From JACNKJ01 sp964440095 (GTDB lineage Bacteria > Krumholzibacteriota > Krumholzibacteriia > JACNKJ01), in assembly GCA_964440095.1 (NCBI GenBank), contig CAYTPZ010000005.1, forward strand, positions 30,321-94,320: a DNA stretch of 64,000 bases, written 5' to 3'. The notes beneath the pieces are model-generated. The model was not told the origin of the DNA, did not search any database, and saw only the letters and a list, made by a program, of their open reading frames with translations. The translations under genes were made by a program, and so were the position numbers. Shown here piece by piece: positions 44,501-51,665 of the stretch. Numbering within the stretch: position 1 is the first letter of the stretch; each line of letters begins with the position of its first letter.

Positions 44501-45227
44501 CGAAGGTTTGGCGCATGGAGAGAATTCTCTGGGCAATCTCGAAACCCGAGCGGGGCGTCTACCGACAGCTCTAGAACACTATCGTCGTGCGGCCGATCTG
44601 CATTTTGAAGCTGGAAATCGCGCGGGGGCCGCAGTGGCTTTGCACAACATGGGCGAGGTAATGCTCGACATGAACATGCTTGCCGAAGCGGAAGAACCCT
44701 TGCTGCGGTCTCAGGCACTTCGAATGGAACTGGATCTCCGCGAGGGTCAGGTATCGAGCCTACGCGCCCAGGCGCGTCGTGCATCCTTACTCGGCGAAGT
44801 GGATAGGGCCAGTGACCTGTTCGCATCGGCGCGTGAACGTGAAGATGCGAGTGTGGGAGAGAAGTTGAAGCTGGAATTGAATCGCCTGCAGTTTACTCTC
44901 GCTTCCGGCAATGTTAGAGAAGTTCGAAAGGATCTGGATTCCCAGATCGCTGCGGCTGATCACTGGCCTCCCGAAAGTCTGGCTTTCGAATTCACACTCT
45001 TGGAGGCCCAGCTGCTTTCGGCGGAGAAGAGAGGCGAAGAAGCCCGTGGAATTTTCGTCAAACTACTGGAAGAGTCCAGTCCTGATCTGCTGCCCTATCA
45101 TCGCGCCCGGGTTCTGTCCAAGGCCTTGGAGTGCGAGCTCTGCTCCAGCCCTGAAGAGTCAGATACCCTTCGCCAGGAGCTTAAGGTTCTGTGTGACCTT
45201 CACAGTTTCCACTGGCTTGACTCATAG
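41583..45227 (+). CDS. Ser/Thr protein kinase with AAA ATPase and TPR domains
   Basis: 1,214 residues. Hanks-type kinase at ~1-270: GEGGMG (15-20), Lys36, HRD (128-130) with Asn135, DFG (148-150), SPEQ. Next comes a STAND/AAA-like ATPase with Walker A GEAGIGKT (320-327) and LWLEDFHRAD as Walker B, then a long helical region with a dozen or more TPR-like repeats (~680-1200; for example AASLANLGIVLWRQGDHEEAMERLEESL). No membrane helix, so it is cytoplasmic. The layout is that of large signalling hubs activated by ligand-bound TPRs. It lies opposite an FHA histidine kinase, its likely partner. ATG 41583 is preferred since the kinase domain starts there. Confidence 0.92.
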   Translation: MHEKLGPYRLIRLLGEGGMGQVYEATAPTGERVAVKVLRGGAAAGERERELFFREARAGLEFEHPGIVPVLELGEHEGRIPYLVMDLLPGPTLKELAGSGPLDFGTVAGLALPVLDALAFLHRNGVLHRDVKTGNIMLDGMGRPRLMDFGLTRFSDETSLTQTGLIFGSPHYMSPEQGMGEELDTRSDVFSMGVVIYELLAGRLPFRGDHPIGVVYAIINEEPPPLRRFRPELPEALDWILSHALAKDRQRRYTLASEMAEDITALLAFQSGTKSELDLHAGPQIRDLRGGLPLLGRGDELALLKAWMNRPGGKFLFLAGEAGIGKTRLVREAHRALGPSAPLMLVGRTQPGREAFPYQPWLEALRPVLREQEIWDRSELAIFLGAEDAASGGAAAILHAFFEGQAAEAPSREQLFEALRRFLAALAAREPILLWLEDFHRADHASLDLLSFLARGPESELPAILVSYREEEVDEDSPLVELRAQLKGETRGESMKLARLSEDSVGMLVEAGLPDLAGRDGARERLFRESRGNPFILSELLENLRSRPELLAGESHAEDWDLPLPERLQDLVALRLSALDEDERELLDLAAVEGEAFTAEVLAAVLGDRKLRVLRRLQVLQRKTRLIQAAERRFLFDHALVHRVLYEALGEELRQEYHLMVAEHLAGSVSGQPDMAAAVARHFTGAGERRRALPFLLEAGRHARRLYAHHEAHRHLEAARAEADLWWLEDPVSEAAGLRRDILRELGELAATEGDYDHSQKLLSGARELLTPGIDDDMRTELCRLRGESLYFAGRNEAAAAEFEVALAKAGEGDRRQRALVLRSRARLELRENRWDDALRSCDEARLLAEAFPGEALAIRHTMGLIQLRRGELAAAREIFDEVNDDAPRLEDDSLHAASLANLGIVLWRQGDHEEAMERLEESLSLRRKTGYLTEIAKVLTNLSIARTQRGELDEARLLLTEAQGMKRRIGEAEGLAHGENSLGNLETRAGRLPTALEHYRRAADLHFEAGNRAGAAVALHNMGEVMLDMNMLAEAEEPLLRSQALRMELDLREGQVSSLRAQARRASLLGEVDRASDLFASAREREDASVGEKLKLELNRLQFTLASGNVREVRKDLDSQIAAADHWPPESLAFEFTLLEAQLLSAEKRGEEARGIFVKLLEESSPDLLPYHRARVLSKALECELCSSPEESDTLRQELKVLCDLHSFHWLDS

Positions 45228-45284
45228 GGTTAATACTTAACTCGTTGTATTTGAATAAGTAAGGGCCCACCGTCGCTTGGCTTC

Positions 45285-45323
45285 TTGACTTTTAGTTGCC
45301 TGTTAAATAGTTTTACTATCAAC
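45285..45323 (+). promoter_or_regulatory. Promoter and candidate MarR operator of the efflux operon
   Basis: TTGACT (45285-45290) with TAGTTT (45308-45313) 17 bases later. An imperfect inverted repeat, GTTAAATAGT (45302-45311) and ACTATCAAC (45315-45323), covers the -10, so a bound repressor would block RNA polymerase. It is 35 bases before the MarR gene. Confidence 0.5.
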
Positions 45324-45357
45324 AATTGCAATCACAACAATAAAGGATCTGTAAGTC

Positions 45358-45816
45358 GTGAACTACGAAAACTGGCCGCCTCCGCCTACCGACAATCCAT
45401 TCCATCTCATGGGCAGCATCAAGGGGCGCATGTTCCAACTCATGCAACGACGCTTCGAAGATGCCCAATTGGAAATGGGCATGGAAGGATTCGTCATCCT
45501 CAAGCGTATTCACCAAAACGATGGTATGGACCAGACCCAACTGGCCGAGTCTATCGGCCGCGATAAGCCGTCGGTGACTCGTGCCCTGGATGCATTGGAA
45601 AAGAACGATTGGCTGCTTCGTACGGTGAACCCTGAAGATCGGCGCAGCCACCGGCTCACACTTACTGAAGAAGGATTGCATGCACTGGAGCGGGCTATGC
45701 CCCTAGTTCGTGGAATCATTGCGCAGATTTTCGATCCCATTTCCGGCGCAGACTACGAAGTATTCATGTCCGCCCTGCGAACTCTTCGCCATCAACTCGA
45801 CAGCCTTGAAGCCTGA
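45358..45816 (+). CDS. MarR-family transcriptional regulator
   Basis: 152 residues. The winged helix-turn-helix is complete: MDQTQLAESIGRDKPSVTRALDALEKNDWLLRTVNPEDRRSHRLTLTEEG in outline, with the DxRS(H) wing motif of MarR proteins. It dimerises through the terminal helices. GTG 45358 is the start; AAAGGA is about 12 bases upstream, which is long, so translation initiation may be weak. The next three genes encode a complete RND pump. MarR proteins usually repress such operons until a toxic ligand binds, and a candidate operator lies over its own promoter. Confidence 0.92.
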   Translation: MNYENWPPPPTDNPFHLMGSIKGRMFQLMQRRFEDAQLEMGMEGFVILKRIHQNDGMDQTQLAESIGRDKPSVTRALDALEKNDWLLRTVNPEDRRSHRLTLTEEGLHALERAMPLVRGIIAQIFDPISGADYEVFMSALRTLRHQLDSLEA

Positions 45817-45836
45817 ACCGCAGAAGGATCCATCCC

Positions 45837-46970
45837 ATGCGAAAACTCATGACCTTCGGAATTCCCGTGATCATCATTGTTGTCGCTCTGCTCGTTGCGA
45901 TGATCATGGTTCGCGGTAAGGAAACTCCAGAACGCAGGCCGACGCCGAATCGTAGAATCAACGTACAGGTGGTCGTGGCTGAGCCCAGTACCTTGAAAAG
46001 TGAGATCCGTGCTTACGGGACGCTGCAAAGCGCGCGGGAGCTGGATCTGGTGGCTGAGGTGGGGGGCGTACTGGAGGAAGGTGATCTTCCCTTCCTGCCC
46101 GGACAAAGCTTTCGCGAAGGCCAGGTTCTTCTGCGGGTGGACGAGCGCAGCATTCGCTATCGGCTTGCCCAACTCAAAAGCAGCTTCATGAGCAATCTGG
46201 CACGTCTTCTTCCGGAACTGGAAATAGACTTCCCTGATGAATCCGCAGCCTGGCGCGACTACTTTGCGGCTTTCGAAATTGACGGTGACATGGATGAACT
46301 GCCCGCCGCACAGACCGCGAAAGTCAAACTCTACCTGGCGCGCTACAACATCTATCAGGGCTTCTACGACATTCGCGCACAGGAACTGTTGCTCAGCAAG
46401 GCCGAACTGCGCGCGCCCTTCGATGGCGTGATTGCCGACACCAATCTGCGCGCAGGTTCTTCCGCGATGATGGGCGGAAAACTGGGACGCATTTTGAGCC
46501 AGGGCGATCTGGAAATCGAGGTGGCGCTACCTTCGGACGAGGTGGCCTGGCTCGATGATCGTGCCCCCGTGGAAATATCGGGGTCGGGGGGAAACTGGTC
46601 TGGAAAGATCTTGCGCTTCGGCGGTGAAATCGACGCCGCTACTCAGACACTTCCCGTCTTCATTTCTCTGTCCGACCCCGCTTCCGCGCCGTCCATCGGC
46701 AGCTTTCTGGAGGCGCGATTCGCCACACGCAGTGTGGAGTCTGCCATGCGCATTCCGCGTTCGGCGCTGCATGGAAGCAATGAAATCTTCGTCATCGAAG
46801 AAGCTCGCCTGGTATTGCGTCAGGTTGAAATCGCTCGGCATGAAGATGACACCGTCATTTTATCCTCCGGAATTACCTCAGGTGACTCGGTAGTGGTACA
46901 GGCTCTTGAAGGCGTCATTCCCGGCATGCCCGCCCAGGCGCGCGGCTTGCGTCGGGGGGGTGGCCGCTAA
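45837..46970 (+). CDS. RND efflux periplasmic adaptor subunit
   Basis: 377 residues. An N-terminal anchor helix (TFGIPVIIIVVALLVAMIMV) is followed by the lipoyl half-motifs (RAYGTLQSARELDLVAEVGG ... KAELRAPFDGVIADTNLRAG in outline), a short hairpin, and barrel domains. The hairpin is shorter than in AcrA (MexA) types. It links the inner-membrane RND pump to the outer-membrane factor. GGA lies nine bases before ATG 45837. Its stop TAA overlaps the pump's start (TAATG). Confidence 0.9.
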   Translation: MRKLMTFGIPVIIIVVALLVAMIMVRGKETPERRPTPNRRINVQVVVAEPSTLKSEIRAYGTLQSARELDLVAEVGGVLEEGDLPFLPGQSFREGQVLLRVDERSIRYRLAQLKSSFMSNLARLLPELEIDFPDESAAWRDYFAAFEIDGDMDELPAAQTAKVKLYLARYNIYQGFYDIRAQELLLSKAELRAPFDGVIADTNLRAGSSAMMGGKLGRILSQGDLEIEVALPSDEVAWLDDRAPVEISGSGGNWSGKILRFGGEIDAATQTLPVFISLSDPASAPSIGSFLEARFATRSVESAMRIPRSALHGSNEIFVIEEARLVLRQVEIARHEDDTVILSSGITSGDSVVVQALEGVIPGMPAQARGLRRGGGR

Positions 46971-49900
46971 TGCGGAAGTTCATCGCCTTCTTCGTACGCT
47001 GGCCCATCTGGGTAAACGTGCTCATGTTTTCGATTCTCATTTTCGGGGCCATGTCCTTTTCGAGTATGCGTTACTCATTCTTTCCCGAAGTAAGTCCAAA
47101 CACTGTGATTGTGCAGGTTGCCTTTCCCGGCGCCAGTCCCACTGAAGTGGCCGAGGGTGTGGTGCTCAAAATCGAGGAACAACTCGACGGTCTCGAAGGT
47201 GTGGAAAGGGTAACTTCCACCGCAAGTGAGAGCTTCGGTACTGTGAACGTGGAAATCGTGCAAGATGCCGATCTCGACAGGGTTACCACCGACGTGAAGA
47301 ACGCCGTCGACCGTATCAGCTCTTTTCCCGCCGATGCGGAGAAACCGGTAATCTTCCAGATGAAGTTCATGGAGCGAGCTCTGTCCATTGTGCTCGCGGG
47401 TGAAGCGGATCTCTACAACCTGAAAGAGATCGCAAAGGATTTTCGCGACGAACTGCTCGCCTCGGACGAGATCTCCCTGGTGAGTATCAGCGGTGTGCCT
47501 TCTTTGGAATTTTCCATTGAAGTTTCCGAGGAAGCACTACGTCGCTATGATATTCGCTTCGATCAGATCGCCTCGGCCGTGGCTGCGCACAACTTGAATA
47601 TCTCGGGCGGCAAGTTCGACACGCAGGACGAGGAAATTCTCATCCGGGCCTGGGGCCGGGAGTATCAGGCCGAGGGCCTCCGCAACATTCCCATCCGCTC
47701 CAATCCAGGTGGCACGCCCCTGCGCCTGAGCGATGTGGCGGAGATCCGGGAGCAGTGGGCCGACGTTCCCGACCGCACGTTTTTCAACGGTCAACCCGCC
47801 GTGGTTCTCACCGTGGATCAGGCTGCCGAGGAAGATATTCTCGAAGTCGCTGCTACGGCCAAGGAACTGGTAAGCGAGTTCAACGAGACTCATGACGGAG
47901 TTTCGGCCACCGTGCACGACGACCGTACCGTGCCCCTTAGGCTGCGCATTCAGCTGCTGGGCCGAAACGGAATATTCGGACTCATGTTGGTCATACTTAC
48001 CCTCGGGCTCTTTCTGAAACCGCGTGTGGCCTTCTGGGCCGGCCTGGGCATTCCCATCTCCTTCGCGGGGATGTTCATCGTCCTCAATTTGTGGGGCATC
48101 ACCATTAACGTGATCTCCCTTTTCGGCATGATCATCGTCGTGGGAATCCTGGTGGATGACGCCATTGTTGTGGGCGAAAATATTTTCGCACTAGCCCAGC
48201 GAGGTGTACCGCCGCTAAAGGCCGCCGTGGACGGTACCATGGAGGTGCTCGCCCCGGTGGCCACCTCGGTGACGACTACCATCCTGGCTTTCCTGCCGCT
48301 CTTTTTCTTGGTTGGTTTTCTCGGTCAGATGATTTGGCAGGTTGCGGCGGTGGTTATCTTCGCCTTGGCCTTCAGCCTTGTGGAAGCCTTCCTGATCCTT
48401 CCCGCACATTTGGGACATTCGCGTGCGCTGGACATTTCGCGTGAACCCGGTCGCATTCGCAAAAAACTGGATGCGGGCATTGCGTTTCTCACCCATCGTC
48501 TTTATGGGCCCACCCTGCGCTTCGCCATGCGTCACAAGTGGATTGTGCTGACGGTTCCGATTTCGGCGGTCATCATCACTGTCGGTTTGCTCAAGGGCGG
48601 GATTATCGGATTCACTTACTTTCCCTTTATCGATAGCGACCGCATTCCCATCGGTATGAGCCTTACGGTTGGAAGTCAGGAAGCCGAAACCGATCGACTG
48701 CTTCAGCGCATCGAGGAAGCCGCATGGAAGGTTAACGATGAGTTAAGTGCCCAGCGCGCCGACGGACTCGATGTAATCGAGGGAATTCAACGCGACCTCG
48801 GTTCCGGTGCAGGTGAGTCAGGCGCCCATGCGGGAACGGTGACACTGTTGCTTCTCGACGGAGAGACCCGCGACATGGAGAGCTTCCTCATCGCTAACAA
48901 GGTTCGAGAGGCGGTGGGCCCCATTCCCGAGGCCAAGAAACTGAGCTTCGGGGGCGGTAGTCGATTCGGCACGGCGGTGTCCATCAGCCTTTTGGGCGAG
49001 GACGTGGACGAGCTGCGTCACGCCCGCGATCTGCTGGTGAGCGAACTGCGCGACTTCTCCAGCCTCAAGGATATCACCGACACCGAAGCCCTGGGCCGGC
49101 GCGAACTCGAGATCACTCTGAAACCCAAAGCCGCATCTTTGGGTCTGACCTTGCGGGAGGTGGCGGGCCAGGTCCGTCAGGGATTCTTCGGCCAGGAAAT
49201 TCAGCGCATTCAACGTGGACGCGATGAGATTCGCATATGGTTGCGATACAAACCGGAGGATCGCGGATCCTTGGGCTTCATCGACGCCATGCGCATCCGC
49301 ACGATGGACGGGCGTTCCTATCCCTTCAGCGAGTTGGCCGATTACAGTATCAACCGCGGGGTAAGCGTGATCAATCGCCTGGAGCGCAAACAGGAGATTC
49401 GCGTGGAGGCGTCTCAGGCCAACGCCACCGAAGATCTGCCGCCCATTCTCACAGAGATCGAGAACGAGGTGTTGCCGCGTATTCGTGCGGAAGTACCTGG
49501 CATCGACATAAGTTTCGAAGGTCAGTCGCGTAATCAATCCCGTGAAATGGGTTCCATGCGAGTGGCCTTCCCCATGGCGCTCATGGGTATGTTCATGCTG
49601 GTGGTGCTTGTCTTCCGATCCTATGCGCAGGCCGGGCTCATCTTTTCGCTCATTCCCATCGGCATTCTTGGTGCCGTGTGGGGTCACGGCCTTCAGGGTC
49701 TGCAGGTAAACATGCTCTCACTCTACGGGATTATCGCCCTGTCGGGCATCATCATCAACGACAGCATCGTGTTTGTGGATCAGATCAACCGCTTCCTCAG
49801 GCAAGGGCGCAAACTTCACGATGCCGTTTACGATGCGGGCATCGCGAGACTCAGGCCCATCATTTTGACAACACTGACCACGTCCCTGGGGCTTGCTCCC

Positions 49901-50131
49901 TTGCTGCTCGAGAAGAGCCGGCAGGCCCAGTTCCTAATTCCCATGGCAACATCGGTGGCCTATGGACTTCTCTTCGGCACTTTCATTCTGCTGATCATCC
50001 TGCCCACGGGCTTCCTGGCCTTCAACAGCGTACGTCTGTCCTATGCGCGCTTGGTGCGCGGGAAAACCGATGCGACTCAGGAATCGGTGGAGCCCGCCGT
50101 TCACGAACTTAGCCTTCCCGTGGTGGATTGA
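46970..50131 (+). CDS. RND-family efflux pump (AcrB/CusA-like permease)
   Basis: 1,053 residues with the 12-helix, two-porter-domain RND layout. Helix 1 FILIFGAMSFSSMRY, then the first porter domain, GIPISFAGMFIVLNLWGI and GMIIVVGILVDDAIVVGEN in helices 2-4 carrying the proton-relay Asp pair, and the matching ALSGIIINDSIVFVDQINR in the second half. The pump would expel hydrophobic drugs, or possibly metal ions or lipids, from the periplasm using the proton gradient. Substrate cannot be told from sequence. Helix-4 acidic residues fit the HAE (hydrophobe) group more than the metal group. Confidence 0.95.
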   Translation: MRKFIAFFVRWPIWVNVLMFSILIFGAMSFSSMRYSFFPEVSPNTVIVQVAFPGASPTEVAEGVVLKIEEQLDGLEGVERVTSTASESFGTVNVEIVQDADLDRVTTDVKNAVDRISSFPADAEKPVIFQMKFMERALSIVLAGEADLYNLKEIAKDFRDELLASDEISLVSISGVPSLEFSIEVSEEALRRYDIRFDQIASAVAAHNLNISGGKFDTQDEEILIRAWGREYQAEGLRNIPIRSNPGGTPLRLSDVAEIREQWADVPDRTFFNGQPAVVLTVDQAAEEDILEVAATAKELVSEFNETHDGVSATVHDDRTVPLRLRIQLLGRNGIFGLMLVILTLGLFLKPRVAFWAGLGIPISFAGMFIVLNLWGITINVISLFGMIIVVGILVDDAIVVGENIFALAQRGVPPLKAAVDGTMEVLAPVATSVTTTILAFLPLFFLVGFLGQMIWQVAAVVIFALAFSLVEAFLILPAHLGHSRALDISREPGRIRKKLDAGIAFLTHRLYGPTLRFAMRHKWIVLTVPISAVIITVGLLKGGIIGFTYFPFIDSDRIPIGMSLTVGSQEAETDRLLQRIEEAAWKVNDELSAQRADGLDVIEGIQRDLGSGAGESGAHAGTVTLLLLDGETRDMESFLIANKVREAVGPIPEAKKLSFGGGSRFGTAVSISLLGEDVDELRHARDLLVSELRDFSSLKDITDTEALGRRELEITLKPKAASLGLTLREVAGQVRQGFFGQEIQRIQRGRDEIRIWLRYKPEDRGSLGFIDAMRIRTMDGRSYPFSELADYSINRGVSVINRLERKQEIRVEASQANATEDLPPILTEIENEVLPRIRAEVPGIDISFEGQSRNQSREMGSMRVAFPMALMGMFMLVVLVFRSYAQAGLIFSLIPIGILGAVWGHGLQGLQVNMLSLYGIIALSGIIINDSIVFVDQINRFLRQGRKLHDAVYDAGIARLRPIILTTLTTSLGLAPLLLEKSRQAQFLIPMATSVAYGLLFGTFILLIILPTGFLAFNSVRLSYARLVRGKTDATQESVEPAVHELSLPVVD

Positions 50132-50148
50132 CCCAGACGAGGTGACGC

Positions 50149-51453
50149 ATGAAACGACTCGCGACATTACTGCTACTGCTACCTGTGTTCGTCTTGGCCG
50201 CCGGCGATGTGCTCAGTTACGATGACGCATTGGAGCTTGCTCTTGAGCATGATTTCGGCATTCGCTTGGCACGCGAAAACGTGGAGGTGGCGCGCATTCA
50301 AGGCGGCTATGCCAAGAGCGGATTCCTGCCGCGCTTGGATCTGAGCGGCTCGCTGCAGCAGCTGGCAAGATCCGAAGAAAGCAATTCAACAGGAAGTCTT
50401 GGCGACACGGATACCCAGTCACTGAACGCGGGCGCCAGTCTCAGCTGGACCCTCTTCGACGGCTTTCGCATGTTCATCGATCGCGCGCGTTATGGCGAAT
50501 TAGCCGAGTTGGGCGAGGTGCAGGCTCGCGCTCTTATTGAAGGACGTATTTCCGCCTTGCATGCGGCCTACTTCGATCTGGTGCAGCAGGAGATGCTGCT
50601 GAATGTCGCCCGTGAGTCGGAGAGCCTGTCAGCGGATCGATTCGCCCGGGAAGAGCGCAGCTTCGAACTGGGCGGCATATCCTCCGCCGACCTGCTCAGC
50701 GCCGAAACCGCTTACAACACAGATCGCAGCTCCGTGCTGCGGCAGGAAATCGCTCTTGAGCAGTCCCGGCAGAATCTTGCTCTCATGGTAAATCTACCGA
50801 CCGAGGATCTTCAGGTGGTGAACCTCATCGACCTTCCGAATCTCGATCTGAACCGGGATGAACTTCTCGCCTTGGCCGCAGAGTTCAACAGTAGCGTGTC
50901 GGCTTCGAAGTTGGATTTCAGCCTGGCCGAGCGCGGACTTTCAGGCGCCAGGGCTGATTGGTGGCCGAGTTTGTCCTTGAGTGCCGGTTATCAATGGAGC
51001 GATCGCACTTTGAGCGGAGAGGCCGCGGTGCTTCCCGTGGATATCGATACGGAAAGCCGCGACCTGAGCCTTGGACTGAACCTGAGCTACAATCTTTTCA
51101 ATGCCGACCGCAAACGCTTGGCCGTTCAGAACGCTCGTGTGAGTTTGCGCAAGGCGGAGATTGCCCATGAAGAGGAAGTGGCGACGCTTCGATCGGATCT
51201 AATCGAAGCCCTGAATGTTTGGCGGCGTCGACAGCAACTCGCGGAGCTGGAGGCCTCGAACGTAGAGGCCGCCCAGACGCGCTACCGGCTGGAAGAAGAT
51301 CGCTACCGGAGCGGGGCGACGACCTCGCTGGAATATCGCGATGCGCAGTTGGCTCTTGCCCGCGCCCGCTCATCGGAGATCAGTGCACGCTATCTGGCGC
51401 GAATCGCGCGCGTGGAAATTGATCGTCTCGCGGGGCGATTGCTAGCGGAATAG
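50149..51453 (+). CDS. TolC-family outer membrane efflux protein
   Basis: 434 residues. A signal peptide (1-22, ending LAAGD) precedes two tandem repeats of the outer-membrane-factor fold: LSYDDALELALEHDFGIRLARENVEVA and, later, long amphipathic helices with NLALMVNLPTEDL and SLEYRDAQLALARARSSEISARY. The conserved SYNLFN near residue 315 is the typical second barrel strand. It completes the MarR-adaptor-RND-TolC operon, 17 bases after the pump gene. It might also serve the MacB-type system at 33021-36813. Confidence 0.92.
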   Translation: MKRLATLLLLLPVFVLAAGDVLSYDDALELALEHDFGIRLARENVEVARIQGGYAKSGFLPRLDLSGSLQQLARSEESNSTGSLGDTDTQSLNAGASLSWTLFDGFRMFIDRARYGELAELGEVQARALIEGRISALHAAYFDLVQQEMLLNVARESESLSADRFAREERSFELGGISSADLLSAETAYNTDRSSVLRQEIALEQSRQNLALMVNLPTEDLQVVNLIDLPNLDLNRDELLALAAEFNSSVSASKLDFSLAERGLSGARADWWPSLSLSAGYQWSDRTLSGEAAVLPVDIDTESRDLSLGLNLSYNLFNADRKRLAVQNARVSLRKAEIAHEEEVATLRSDLIEALNVWRRRQQLAELEASNVEAAQTRYRLEEDRYRSGATTSLEYRDAQLALARARSSEISARYLARIARVEIDRLAGRLLAE

Positions 51454-51563
51454 GCTCTTGAGTTCGCTGTAGCTCATGGATTCGGTGGCCACGTCATCCT
51501 AGCGAAATGCCCATGCGCGGAAATTTATTTCCGCATCGATTTCTTCGATGCGGCTTCCCGAGC

Positions 51564-51589
51564 GCGACTTGCGAGTCCGCGAGCCGGAG
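51564..51589. repeat. Dispersed GC-rich repeat, copy 2
   Basis: Matches 38514-38539 at all but one position, with weaker similarity over about 60 bases around it. Confidence 0.7.
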
Positions 51590-51613
51590 TCGCGAGGGAA
51601 TGCCGCAAGCGTC

Positions 51614-51640
51614 AAAAACGCCCGGCGATGCCGCCGGGCG
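51614..51640 (-). terminator. Terminator of the minus-strand T9SS gene
   Basis: CGCCCGGCG (51619-51627) pairs with CGCCGGGCG (51632-51640) around a four-base loop. On the minus strand it is followed by TTTTT (51618-51614). Confidence 0.9.
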
Positions 51641-51665
51641 CTCCCCACCCTCGAAATCGAAACTG

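Larger units (their letters stand above)
51454..51665. other. 212-bp intergenic region with hairpin, dispersed repeat and terminator
   Basis: CCGCATCGA and TCGATGCGG (about 51532-51554) form a 9-bp hairpin after the TolC gene, not followed by T residues. A copy of the dispersed repeat follows (51564-51589) and then the terminator of the minus-strand gene. No gene. Confidence 0.6.
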
